From an uncultured Ruminococcus sp. (GTDB lineage: Bacteria > Bacillota > Clostridia > Lachnospirales > Lachnospiraceae): 14,945 bases of DNA. The notes beneath the pieces are model-generated. The model made no database searches and was not told the origin of the DNA. It saw only the letters and a program-made list of their open reading frames with translations. The stretch covers positions 1-14,945 of the forward strand of contig UQVC01000043.1 of assembly GCA_900544395.1 (NCBI GenBank), written 5' to 3'. Below are positions 1 to 6,759 of this stretch, one piece after another. The translations under genes were made by a program, and so were the position numbers. The number at the start of each line of letters is the position of its first letter. Position 1 is the first letter of the stretch.

Positions 1-353
1 ACTTCGTCTCCGGCTTCAATCTCCTGTGCCGCCTGCGGACATTCAATGATCGGAAGTCCGATGTTGATCGCATTCCGGTAAAAGATTCTTGCAAAAGTCT
101 CTGCAATCACACAGCTGACTCCTGCTGTCTTCAGACAAAGCGGCGCATGTTCCCTGGAGGAACCGCACCCAAAATTTTTCCTTGCCACGATCAGATCACC
201 CTGCTGCACTTTTCCTGCAAACTCCGGATCAATGTCTGCCATCGCATGTGATGCCAGCTCTTTTGCATCAAAAGAATTCAGATATCTTGCCGGAATGATT
301 ACGTCTGTATCTACATTGTCTCCATACTTAAATACATGCCCTTTTGCTCTCAT
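1..353 (-). CDS. leuD: 3-isopropylmalate dehydratase small subunit (partial, C-terminus off the left edge)
   Basis: LeuD pairs with LeuC to isomerise 2-isopropylmalate to 3-isopropylmalate in cytoplasmic leucine synthesis. The visible 117 residues begin MRAKGHVFKYGDNVDTDVI and carry the small-subunit swivel-domain signature: the NVDTDVIIPARYL segment near residues 13-25 and the substrate loop with NFGCGSSREHAP near residues 60-71. About 45 C-terminal residues of the usual 160-165 should lie outside the window. The ATG overlaps the leuC stop as ATGA (350-353), indicating translational coupling and fixing the start. Last visible gene of the argH-asd-leuC-leuD series. Identification is firm; the truncation is caused by the window edge, not by mutation. 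Confidence 0.95.
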   Translation of the reverse strand, partial: MRAKGHVFKYGDNVDTDVIIPARYLNSFDAKELASHAMADIDPEFAGKVQQGDLIVARKNFGCGSSREHAPLCLKTAGVSCVIAETFARIFYRNAINIGLPIIECPQAAQEIEAGDE

Positions 354-1627
354 GCCTCTTCACCTGCTTTCTCCGGATTCGCAATATACCCTGCAATGGC
401 GCTGGCAGCTGCCACTTCCGGGGATGCAAGATAAATGAGAGAATCCACATGTCCCATTCTTCCTACAAAATTCCGGTTTGTCGTGGATACACAGCGCTCT
501 CCCGCTGCCATCACTCCCATATGACCGCCCATACACGGCCCGCAGCTTGGAGTGTTGACGGCGCATCCTGCATCAACAAAAATATCCAGAAGTCCTTCTT
601 GGATACACTGTTTATAAATCTTCTGGGTTGCCGGGATCACCATCACCCTCACATCCGGATGTACCGTATGTCCTTTCAGGATTGCCGCCGCTCTTCGCAT
701 GTCTTCCATTCTTCCATTGGTGCAGGAACCGATCACTACCTGATCGATCTTGATTGGTTCCATCGCCTCGATCTCATCAATGGTCTTTGCATTGCCCGGA
801 AGATGTGGAAATGCAACTGTCGGACGCACTTTGGAAAGATCGATGGTCACTGTCTGCTCATATTCTGCATCCGTATCTGCCTCAAAAATCTGATATTCTT
901 TGGTGCAGTGTTCTTTTAAATATGCTTTTGTGGTATCATCCACCGGGAAAATTCCATTTTTTGCTCCGGCTTCGATCGCCATATTTGCCATGGTAAACCG
1001 ATCATCCATCGATAAATGAGCAATTCCGTCTCCTGTAAACTCCATAGACTGATAAAGAGCTCCATCCACACCGATCTGACCGATGATATGGATCATGATA
1101 TCTTTTCCGCTGACATATCTGCCCGGCTTTCCGGTCAGGACAAACTGGATCGCCGAAGGCACTTTAAACCAGATCTCACCGGTTGCCATTCCTGTGGCAA
1201 CGTCTGTGGTTCCCATTCCTGTGGAAAAGGCTCCCAGCGCTCCATACGTGCAGGTATGAGAATCCGCGCCAATGATACACTCTCCCGCTGTCACCACTCC
1301 GGCTTCCGGAAGGATCGCATGCTCCACACCGGATTTTCCCTGTTCAAAATACCATTTCAGTCCCTGCTCTTTTGCAAATTCACGGATTGCCTTGGAGTTC
1401 TCCGCAGATTTGATATCTTTGTTCGGGGTAAAATGATCCGGTACAAATACCACTTTATCTTTGTCAAACACCTGATCCGCCATTTGCTTCAGAATCGGAA
1501 GAGCCATAGGACCTGTGATATCATTTGCCATCACCACATCCAGTTTCGCCTCGATCAACTGTCCTGCCGTCACAGATTCCAGTCCTGCATGTGCGGCCAG
1601 AATCTTCTGCGTCATTGTCATCCCCAT
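350..1627 (-). CDS. leuC: 3-isopropylmalate dehydratase large subunit
   Basis: Large, [4Fe-4S]-bearing subunit of isopropylmalate isomerase (aconitase superfamily), 425 residues. This fits the shorter 'type 2' LeuC/HacA-like form (about 420 residues) common in clostridia and archaea rather than the roughly 470-residue enterobacterial form. The three cluster ligands are visible as C302 in GSCTNGR and C362/C365 in SCGPC. The N-terminal half has the ADSHTCTYGALGAFSTGMG segment (121-139). The start at 1627 is preceded on the minus strand by a purine-rich AAAGGGGGG stretch about 7 bases upstream; two further in-frame ATGs follow within six codons, so the exact start could shift by 2-4 residues. 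It lies 44 bases after asd and overlaps leuD by 4 bases. Confidence 0.97.
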   Translation of the reverse strand: MGMTMTQKILAAHAGLESVTAGQLIEAKLDVVMANDITGPMALPILKQMADQVFDKDKVVFVPDHFTPNKDIKSAENSKAIREFAKEQGLKWYFEQGKSGVEHAILPEAGVVTAGECIIGADSHTCTYGALGAFSTGMGTTDVATGMATGEIWFKVPSAIQFVLTGKPGRYVSGKDIMIHIIGQIGVDGALYQSMEFTGDGIAHLSMDDRFTMANMAIEAGAKNGIFPVDDTTKAYLKEHCTKEYQIFEADTDAEYEQTVTIDLSKVRPTVAFPHLPGNAKTIDEIEAMEPIKIDQVVIGSCTNGRMEDMRRAAAILKGHTVHPDVRVMVIPATQKIYKQCIQEGLLDIFVDAGCAVNTPSCGPCMGGHMGVMAAGERCVSTTNRNFVGRMGHVDSLIYLASPEVAAASAIAGYIANPEKAGEEA

Positions 1628-1671
1628 AGGAATGCCCCCCTTTCTGTATGTCTTCTATACATAGAATGCCT

Positions 1672-2757
1672 TTATTTTGCCTGAATAAATCCCTTTGCTG
1701 TCAGCGCTTCTGCACACAATACGGCTCCGCCTGCTGCTCCTCTGACTGTATTATGAGAAAGTCCCACAAATTTGAAGTCAAACATGGAGTCTTCTCTCAG
1801 GCGTCCGATGGAAACTCCCATTCCATTCTCATAGTCCACGTCCAGATTTACCTGTGGACGGTTGTCTTCTTCCAGATACTGGATAAACTGTTTTGGCGCG
1901 CTTGGAAGTCCTGCCTCCTGTGGGAATCCTTTGAAATTCACCAATTTTTCGATAAGCTGCTCTTTGGTCGGCTTTTTCTCGAAGTTGATAAATACTGCTG
2001 CCGTATGTCCGTTTAATACCGGCACTCTCAGGCACTGACAGGTGATCTTTGGAAGCTGTGCTTTGACGATCTCACCGTTTTCCACTTTTCCAAGGACACG
2101 AAGCGGCTCCTGCTCGCTCTTTTCTTCCTCTCCGCCAATATACGGAATGATGTTCTCCACCATCTCCGGCCAGTCTTTGAATGTCTTTCCGGCTCCGGAA
2201 ATCGCCTGGTAAGTCGTTGCCACCACTTCTTTTGGTCCGAACTCTTTCCATGCAGCCAGACATGGCGCATAGCTCTGGATGGAGCAGTTTGGTTTCACTG
2301 CGATGAATCCGCGGGTTGTTCCAAGACGTTTTTTCTGATCCTTGATCACGTCAAAATGATCGGAGTTGATCTCCGGCACCACCATCGGCACATCCGGCGT
2401 CCAGCGGTGTGCACTGTTGTTGGATACAACTGGTGTCTCCGTTTTGGCATATTCTTCTTCAATGGCTTTGATCTCTTCTTTTGTCATATCCACTGCGCTG
2501 AAGACAAAATCTACCGTAGATGCCACATGCTCCACATCGTTGACATTCATCACAACCAGATCTTTCACTGCTTCCGGCATCGGAGTCGTCATCTTCCATC
2601 TGTCCCCCACTGCCTCTGCATAGGTCTTTCCTGCTGAACGAGGGCTGGCTGCCACTGTCACCACTTCAAACCATGGATGGTTCTCAAGCAGAGAGATGAA
2701 TCTCTGTCCTACCATTCCCGTTGCTCCTAAAATTCCAACTCTTAATTTCTGTTCCAT
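1672..2757 (-). CDS. asd: Aspartate-semialdehyde dehydrogenase
   Basis: NADP-dependent reduction of aspartyl phosphate to aspartate semialdehyde, the branch point towards lysine/diaminopimelate, threonine, methionine and isoleucine. The protein from the chosen start has 361 residues. It shows the Rossmann glycine motif GILGATGMVGQRF (8-20), the catalytic cysteine C158 in VKPNCSIQSY and the active-site histidine H251 in VLNGHTAAVF. Sequence and length fit the archaeal/fungal-like Asd subgroup also found in clostridia, not the E. coli type. An upstream in-frame ATG at 2781 would add MERKDRKK, but it has no ribosome binding site and consumes the purine-rich GGAAAGGAAGG that serves the ATG at 2757. 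Lies 47 bases after argH and 44 before leuC, likely co-transcribed. Confidence 0.96.
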   Translation of the reverse strand: MEQKLRVGILGATGMVGQRFISLLENHPWFEVVTVAASPRSAGKTYAEAVGDRWKMTTPMPEAVKDLVVMNVNDVEHVASTVDFVFSAVDMTKEEIKAIEEEYAKTETPVVSNNSAHRWTPDVPMVVPEINSDHFDVIKDQKKRLGTTRGFIAVKPNCSIQSYAPCLAAWKEFGPKEVVATTYQAISGAGKTFKDWPEMVENIIPYIGGEEEKSEQEPLRVLGKVENGEIVKAQLPKITCQCLRVPVLNGHTAAVFINFEKKPTKEQLIEKLVNFKGFPQEAGLPSAPKQFIQYLEEDNRPQVNLDVDYENGMGVSIGRLREDSMFDFKFVGLSHNTVRGAAGGAVLCAEALTAKGFIQAK

Positions 2758-2768
2758 CTTCTTTCTAT

Positions 2769-2774
2769 CCTTCC
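2769..2774 (-). promoter_or_regulatory. Ribosome binding site that decides the asd start
   Basis: On the minus strand GGAAGG, within a longer GGAAAGGAAGG purine run, sits 11 bases before the ATG at 2757. The alternative ATG at 2781 lies upstream of this site and has only AT-rich, SD-free sequence in front of it. The spacing is a little long but the choice is clear. Confidence 0.6.
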
Positions 2775-2804
2775 TTTCCATATATTACAACATAGCATCT
2801 TACA

Positions 2805-4184
2805 CTATTCTTCTTTTAAATAAGCCTCTTCCTGTGCGATTGCAGCTTCCATCGCGCTCTTTCCCGGCGCTCCGATGGTATTTCGCATTTCCACACATGT
2901 CTTCATGCTGATCGCCTCATAAATATCGTCTTCAAATACAGGTGAGATTGCCTGAAATTCCTCCAGACTCATATCATCAAGGGCAATATTTCTCTCGATA
3001 CAGTACAAAACGAGCTGTCCTACGATTCCATGCGCATCCCGGAACGGCACGCCATGATTGACCAGATAATCTGCCGCATCCGTGGCATTGGTAAATCCGT
3101 TCTTTGCACTGTCCTCCATCCTCTGCTTTTGAAACCGCATGGTTCGCAGCATGCCGGTAAACAAGGCAAGACAGCCTTTGGTGGTATCAACGGCGTCAAA
3201 TACCAGTTCTTTATCCTCCTGCATATCTTTATTGTATGCAAGCGGAATCCCTTTCATCGTCGTCAGAAGTGACATCAGCGCTCCGTATACCCTTCCTGTC
3301 TTTCCTCTGACAAGCTCTGCAATATCCGGATTCTTCTTCTGCGGCATGATGCTGCTTCCTGTACTATAGGCATCGTCGATCTCCACAAACTGATACTCAT
3401 TGGAATTCCAGAGGATCACTTCCTCACAGAACCGGCTCAGATGCATCATCACCGTAGACATCGCAGACAGCAGTTCAATCAGATAATCTCTGTCAGATAC
3501 CGAATCCATACTGTTTAATGTGGGTCCGTCAAATCCCAGCAGTTCTGCCGTGTACTCCCGATCCAGAGGATAGGTCGTCCCTGCAAGTGCTCCTGCACCG
3601 AGTGGACAGTAATTCATCCTTTTTCTGATATCTTTCATTCTGAGACGATCCCGCTTGAACATCTCAAAATATGCTCCCAGGTGATGTGCCAGCGTTACCG
3701 GCTGTGCCTTCTGAAGATGCGTAAAGCCCGGCATATAAGTCTCCGTATGCTCTTTCATCAAATCCAGCAGCACTTCCAGCAGCTCTTTTAACAATGCGTC
3801 GATCTCTCCGATCTCATCTCTGGTGTACAGTCTCATATCCAGCGCCACCTGATCATTTCTGCTTCTTCCGGTGTGCAGTTTCTTTCCTGCATCCCCGATC
3901 CGATCAATCAGATTCGCCTCTACAAAACTGTGGATATCTTCGTATTCATCTGTGATCTGGAGAGTTCCGTTTTCCACATCTCTTAAAATCCCGTTCAGAC
4001 CTTCGATGATGCGTTCTTTTTCCTCTTTTGTCAAAATCCCCTGCTTCTGAAGCATCGTCACATGCGCAATACTTCCGCGGATGTCCTGCGCATAAAATTT
4101 TTGATCAAAAGAGATCGATGCATTAAAATTATATACCAGCTTATCCGTTTCTTTTGTGAAACGTCCGCCCCATAACTGTGCCAT
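2805..4184 (-). CDS. argH: Argininosuccinate lyase
   Basis: Cleaves argininosuccinate to arginine and fumarate, the last step of arginine synthesis. At 459 residues it has the normal ArgH length. The fumarase/aspartase superfamily signature GSSIMPQKKNP lies at 276-286, with the mobile-loop catalytic serine. TGRSRNDQ is at 105-112 and the conserved threonine-histidine of FTHLQKAQP is at 155-156. The opening MAQLWGGRFTKETDKLV is typical. An AAAGGAG motif lies about 9 bases before the ATG. It leads the apparent argH-asd-leuC-leuD transcript; no argG or other arginine gene is visible beside it, which is unusual because argH often follows argG. Confidence 0.98.
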   Translation of the reverse strand: MAQLWGGRFTKETDKLVYNFNASISFDQKFYAQDIRGSIAHVTMLQKQGILTKEEKERIIEGLNGILRDVENGTLQITDEYEDIHSFVEANLIDRIGDAGKKLHTGRSRNDQVALDMRLYTRDEIGEIDALLKELLEVLLDLMKEHTETYMPGFTHLQKAQPVTLAHHLGAYFEMFKRDRLRMKDIRKRMNYCPLGAGALAGTTYPLDREYTAELLGFDGPTLNSMDSVSDRDYLIELLSAMSTVMMHLSRFCEEVILWNSNEYQFVEIDDAYSTGSSIMPQKKNPDIAELVRGKTGRVYGALMSLLTTMKGIPLAYNKDMQEDKELVFDAVDTTKGCLALFTGMLRTMRFQKQRMEDSAKNGFTNATDAADYLVNHGVPFRDAHGIVGQLVLYCIERNIALDDMSLEEFQAISPVFEDDIYEAISMKTCVEMRNTIGAPGKSAMEAAIAQEEAYLKEE

Positions 4185-4233
4185 TCCCCTGTCTCCTTTT
4201 CTCCAATACTATCTTTTTAGGTTGGAACTAGTT

Positions 4234-4251
4234 TAACACATTAACGTGTTA
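4234..4251. repeat. 18-base near-perfect palindrome before argH, candidate operator
   Basis: TAACACATTAACGTGTTA is an inverted repeat with a single mismatched pair (4240/4245). It covers the predicted start-site side and part of the -10 of the candidate argH promoter, a typical place for a repressor operator. It does not match the ArgR box, Rex, FNR or CcpA cre consensus as I know them. The regulator is unknown. Confidence 0.45.
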
Positions 4252-4275
4252 TATGTCCATAGAAAACTGTGACAG
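4248..4275 (-). promoter_or_regulatory. Candidate promoter of the argH-asd-leuCD operon
   Basis: Read on the minus strand, CTGTCA (4270-4275, 4/6 match to TTGACA) is followed after 16 bases by TATAAC (4248-4253, 5/6 match to TATAAT). Transcription would begin near 4241, about 57 bases before the argH ATG. The assignment rests on consensus matching only. Both palindromes of this gap overlap it. Confidence 0.4.
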
Positions 4276-4278
4276 TTT
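4264..4278. repeat. 15-base perfect palindrome between queH and argH
   Basis: AAACTGTGACAGTTT has 7-base arms around one central base; one mismatch outwards it regains a further pair (4262/4280). It overlaps the candidate -35 of argH, so it may be an operator. It also starts only 5 bases after the queH stop, so it could be a weak end-of-gene hairpin for queH, but the stem is AT-rich and only a short TTTTC follows. Confidence 0.4.
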
Positions 4279-4283
4279 CCTTC

Positions 4284-4904
4284 CTATTGTGTACTGCTTC
4301 TTTGTGAAAACTCACAACCACAGTAATCCTGACGATACAATCCGAATTCTTTGGAAAGTTCGATGGAACGTTTGTATCCGTTTTTCTTTTTAAAATCAGA
4401 CTGCAGATACTTCACCCCAAACGCTTCCTCTGCCGCCAGACCGATCTCATTTAACTTTGCCGCATTTTTCATAGGACTGATGGAAAGCGTCGTTGTAAAA
4501 TAGTCGTATCCGCCCTTTTTTGCCATCTGAGCGGTTTCCCGCAGCCGCAGCGCATAGCAGCGAAAACACCGGGAACCTCCTTCTTTTACATCTTCCAGTC
4601 CTTCTGCCATTTGATAGAAACGCTCCTTATCATAATTTCCTGCCAGAAAACTGACCGGATAGCGACAGGACATTTTAGAGATCAGCTCCTGTTGTTCCAA
4701 AATTCTTTTTGTATATTCACTTTCCGGATAAATATTCGGATTATAATAAAATACGGTAATCTCAAAATATTTTGACAGATATTCCAGTACATAACTGCTG
4801 CATGGCGCACAGCAGCTGTGAAGCAAAAGTCGTGGTACCCGTCCTTCTTTCTGCAGATGTTCAATGGTTTTATCCAGTTCCTTCTGATAATTGATCACAT
4901 TCAT
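4284..4904 (-). CDS. queH: Epoxyqueuosine reductase QueH
   Basis: QueH (formerly DUF208) reduces epoxyqueuosine to queuosine in the wobble position of GUN-anticodon tRNAs, a non-homologous replacement for the cobalamin-dependent QueG. The protein has 206 residues. The cysteine-rich motifs expected for its iron-sulfur and metal chemistry are all visible: LLHSCCAPC (27-35), CFRCY (113-117) and YCGC (194-197), with the family segment TTTLSISPMKN (137-147). An AGAGGAG ribosome binding site precedes the ATG by about 9 bases. No other queuosine gene lies beside it. It is divergent from the ABC importer that starts at 5061 and lies 99 bases upstream of argH on the same strand. Confidence 0.95.
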   Translation of the reverse strand: MNVINYQKELDKTIEHLQKEGRVPRLLLHSCCAPCSSYVLEYLSKYFEITVFYYNPNIYPESEYTKRILEQQELISKMSCRYPVSFLAGNYDKERFYQMAEGLEDVKEGGSRCFRCYALRLRETAQMAKKGGYDYFTTTLSISPMKNAAKLNEIGLAAEEAFGVKYLQSDFKKKNGYKRSIELSKEFGLYRQDYCGCEFSQRSSTQ

Positions 4905-4941
4905 ATTCTCTGCTCCTCTTTGGTTGTTTTCTCACAATCTC

Positions 4942-4985
4942 TTACAGTATACGTCTTTCCCTGCGGTCTGTAAAGAACGAGGAAA
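4942..4985 (+). promoter_or_regulatory. Possible structured leader (H-type pseudoknot) of the ABC importer
   Basis: In plus-strand RNA, TTACAG (4942-4947) can pair with CTGTAA (4968-4973). Within the 20-base loop, TTTCC (4956-4960) can pair with GGAAA (4981-4985), giving an H-type pseudoknot directly followed by an intrinsic terminator at 4992. That layout, aptamer-like fold then terminator then gene, is typical of riboswitches and attenuators. The stems are short (6 and 5 pairs) and could be chance. It matches no class I can recall (TPP, guanidine, preQ1, purine, SAM). A weak promoter guess (TTGTTT at 4924, TATACG at 4948) would start transcription after the first stem arm; if true, the first stem could not form. 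Confidence 0.3.
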
Positions 4986-4991
4986 ATACCC

Positions 4992-5016
4992 TGCGTGAAA
5001 AATCACGCATTTTTTT
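4992..5016 (+). terminator. Intrinsic terminator inside the leader of the ABC importer
   Basis: TGCGTGA (4992-4998) and TCACGCA (5003-5009) form a 7-pair stem with an AAAA loop, followed at once by seven T. The T-tract is on the plus strand only, and no plus-strand gene precedes it in the window because queH runs the other way. It therefore most likely acts on a leader transcript 45 bases before the importer start codon, as premature termination (attenuation). Confidence 0.7.
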
Positions 5017-5031
5017 CTTTTTCATAAACTG

Positions 5032-5037
5032 ATTATA
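5032..5037 (-). promoter_or_regulatory. Possible -10 element of a queH promoter
   Basis: The minus strand reads TATAAT here, a full -10 match, but no good -35 lies at normal spacing. It would give queH a leader of about 120 bases. The same AT-rich spot also reads TATACT on the plus strand, so a promoter for the importer downstream of the terminator cannot be excluded. Confidence 0.25.
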
Positions 5038-5060
5038 TACTTGTCGAATGGAGTGTCTGT

Positions 5061-5837
5061 ATGGAAACTATTTTAAAACTCAGTCACGTCAGCTATGCCT
5101 ATCATACTCTGGAAGGCGAAACAAAAGCACTGACAGATATTTCCTTTTCCGTGAAACCGGGAGAATTTACAGCCATTGTCGGTCCATCCGGATGCGGCAA
5201 GTCCACGCTGCTTTCTCTGATCGCCGGACTGCTTGCACCGGAAGATGGCGAAATCCTGCTCAACCAAAAACCTTTAAAAGAAAGCGCCGCCAACATTGGT
5301 TATATGCTGCAGCACGATCACCTGTTTGAGTGGCGCACGATCTATCACAACATCCTGCTTGGTCTTGAGATCCAGCACACCTTGTCCGCTTCTGCCAGAC
5401 TCCGTGCAAAAGAACTTTTAAAAGCCTATGGACTGGAAGCATTTGCAAATGCCCACCCATCTGAACTTTCCGGCGGAATGCGGCAGAGGGCGGCTCTGAT
5501 CCGCACTCTGATCCTGGAACCGGATCTTTTGCTTTTGGATGAACCTTTTTCTGCACTGGATTATCAGACCCGTCTTTCGGTAGGAAACGACATCGGACAG
5601 ATCATCCGTGATTCCGGACGGACTGCCATCCTGGTCACTCATGACCTTTCCGAAGCCATCAGTCTTGCAGATACGATCCTGGTTCTGAGCAAGCGCCCGG
5701 CCAGCATTGCCCGTATCGTCCCGGTTCATTTTTCTTTATCCTCAGACACCGCTCTTAACCGCAGAAATACCCCGGAATTTAAAACGTATTTCAATCTTTT
5801 ATGGAAGGAGCTGAACCCAAATGACAACATGTTCTGA
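5061..5837 (+). CDS. ABC importer ATP-binding protein (nitrate/sulfonate/taurine/thiamine-precursor type)
   Basis: Cytoplasmic ATPase of a NrtD/SsuB/TauB/ThiZ-like importer, 258 residues. All ABC motifs are intact: Walker A GPSGCGKST (41-49), Q-loop Q84, signature LSGGMRQR (136-143), Walker B LLLLDEP (156-162), D-loop SALD and switch histidine H194 in VTHD. Translation from 5061 is supported by GGAG seven bases upstream; the start at 5048 in another frame opens a meaningless short ORF. The gene overlaps the permease gene by 17 bases, indicating a translationally coupled pair. A terminator 45 bases upstream suggests control by attenuation. The substrate cannot be read from the ATPase. No substrate-binding protein gene follows, as it normally would in this family. 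Confidence 0.93.
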   Translation: METILKLSHVSYAYHTLEGETKALTDISFSVKPGEFTAIVGPSGCGKSTLLSLIAGLLAPEDGEILLNQKPLKESAANIGYMLQHDHLFEWRTIYHNILLGLEIQHTLSASARLRAKELLKAYGLEAFANAHPSELSGGMRQRAALIRTLILEPDLLLLDEPFSALDYQTRLSVGNDIGQIIRDSGRTAILVTHDLSEAISLADTILVLSKRPASIARIVPVHFSLSSDTALNRRNTPEFKTYFNLLWKELNPNDNMF

Positions 5838-6618
5838 CAGACAGCAGCAATATCTGAACCAGCAGAAACACCATCATTTTCTGATCCATTTTTTTCGACT
5901 CCTGATCCTTGTTATCTTTCTCATACTCTGGGAATGGACTTCCCGAAGCGGGATCATTGATTCCTTTGTGTTTGGCAGCCCTTCCAGAATCGCGCGCTGT
6001 TTCTGGAGCATGGTGTTGGATAAAACAATCTTTTTCCATCTGGGGATCACACTGTATGAAACACTTCTCAGCTTTCTGTTCGTTACAGGTATCAGTATTT
6101 TGTCTGCCCTTCTTCTGTGGTACAGCAAAAAACTCTCAAAAATCCTGGAGCCTTATCTGGTCGTATTAAACAGTCTTCCAAAATCTGCTCTGGCGCCTCT
6201 GCTCATTGTCTGGCTGGGAGCCAATCAGACTACGATCATCATTGCCGGGATCTCCGTTGCGATTTTTGGAAGCATCCTAAATCTATATACCAGTTTCACC
6301 AGTGTAGACCCGGAAAAGATCAAACTGATCTATACGCTGCACGGAACCAGATATCATGCCCTGACCAAAGTCGTCCTTCCGGGAAGCGTGCCTGCGATCA
6401 TCAGCAACATGAAAGTCAATATCGGATTGTGTCTGGTGGGCGTCATCATCGGTGAATTTTTAGCTGCCAGAAGCGGACTTGGATATCTGATCATCTATTC
6501 CAGCCAGGTCTTTAAGATGGATTGGCTTCTGATGTCCATTGTCCTGTTGTGTATCATGGCAATGGGACTGTATGCCCTGATCAATCTGATTGAAAAATGG
6601 TATTTAAAAACATATTAG
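5821..6618 (+). CDS. ABC importer permease (BPD_transp_1 / SsuC-TauC-ThiX-like)
   Basis: Integral membrane partner of the preceding ATPase, 265 residues. It has about six hydrophobic segments, roughly at 23-40, 75-99, 111-133, 137-156, 198-216 and 235-257. The ATPase-contacting EAA-type loop is visible as LHGTRYHALTKVVLPGSVPAI (about 173-193), followed by the usual GEFLAARSGLGYLI (211-224). The N-terminus is polar, with QQQ and HHH runs. AAGGAG lies 10 bases before the ATG, inside the end of the ATPase gene. Substrate unknown: the family imports nitrate, alkanesulfonates, taurine, thiamine precursors, riboflavin and others, and the deciding binding protein is not in the window. Confidence 0.93.
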   Translation: MTTCSDRQQQYLNQQKHHHFLIHFFRLLILVIFLILWEWTSRSGIIDSFVFGSPSRIARCFWSMVLDKTIFFHLGITLYETLLSFLFVTGISILSALLLWYSKKLSKILEPYLVVLNSLPKSALAPLLIVWLGANQTTIIIAGISVAIFGSILNLYTSFTSVDPEKIKLIYTLHGTRYHALTKVVLPGSVPAIISNMKVNIGLCLVGVIIGEFLAARSGLGYLIIYSSQVFKMDWLLMSIVLLCIMAMGLYALINLIEKWYLKTY

Positions 6619-6694
6619 AAAACAGGGTGCAAAAGCGCTCATCCTCTTGTTCAAAAATCCTTTTCTATTTCTGATTTTTCTGTTACAATTTAGC

Positions 6695-6720
6695 TATGAT
6701 TTTGTCTCCTTTCCGGAGAC
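6695..6720 (+). promoter_or_regulatory. Possible promoter -10 and leader hairpin before the hydrogenase pair
   Basis: The 141-base gap between the permease and the hydrogenase flavoprotein holds TATGAT (6695-6700, 5/6 match to TATAAT) and, just after it, GTCTCC-TTTCC-GGAGAC (6704-6720), a 6-pair stem with a 5-base loop. No convincing -35 or Rex-type operator was found. No T-tract follows the hairpin, so it is not an obvious terminator. A good AAAGGAGAG ribosome binding site follows at about 6741-6749. The promoter call is weak. Confidence 0.3.
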
Positions 6721-6759
6721 TTCCAATGTATTTTTCATGTAAAGGAGAGATGAACAATT

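Noticed and set aside
1016..1684. Plus-strand open frame (222 codons) over leuC
   Set aside because: Antisense shadow of leuC; low-complexity Ser/His/Arg/Cys composition and no motif.
2758..2781. Upstream in-frame ATG for asd at 2781
   Set aside because: No ribosome binding site before it, and it would add a charged octapeptide not expected in Asd; the purine-rich site serves the ATG at 2757.
4905..5060. TPP, guanidine or preQ1 riboswitch before the ABC importer or queH
   Set aside because: I looked for the conserved TPP core, the ykkC/guanidine conserved segments and the preQ1-I stem plus A-rich tail on both strands and found none; only an unclassified fold is proposed.
6619..6660. Terminator after the permease
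   Set aside because: AGGGTG/CATCCT can form a 6-pair stem with a wobble, but no T-tract follows; evidence is too weak to call.
6619..6759. Rex or FNR operator controlling the hydrogenase pair
   Set aside because: No TTGT-n-A...T-n-ACAA or TTGAT...ATCAA pattern of acceptable quality is present.
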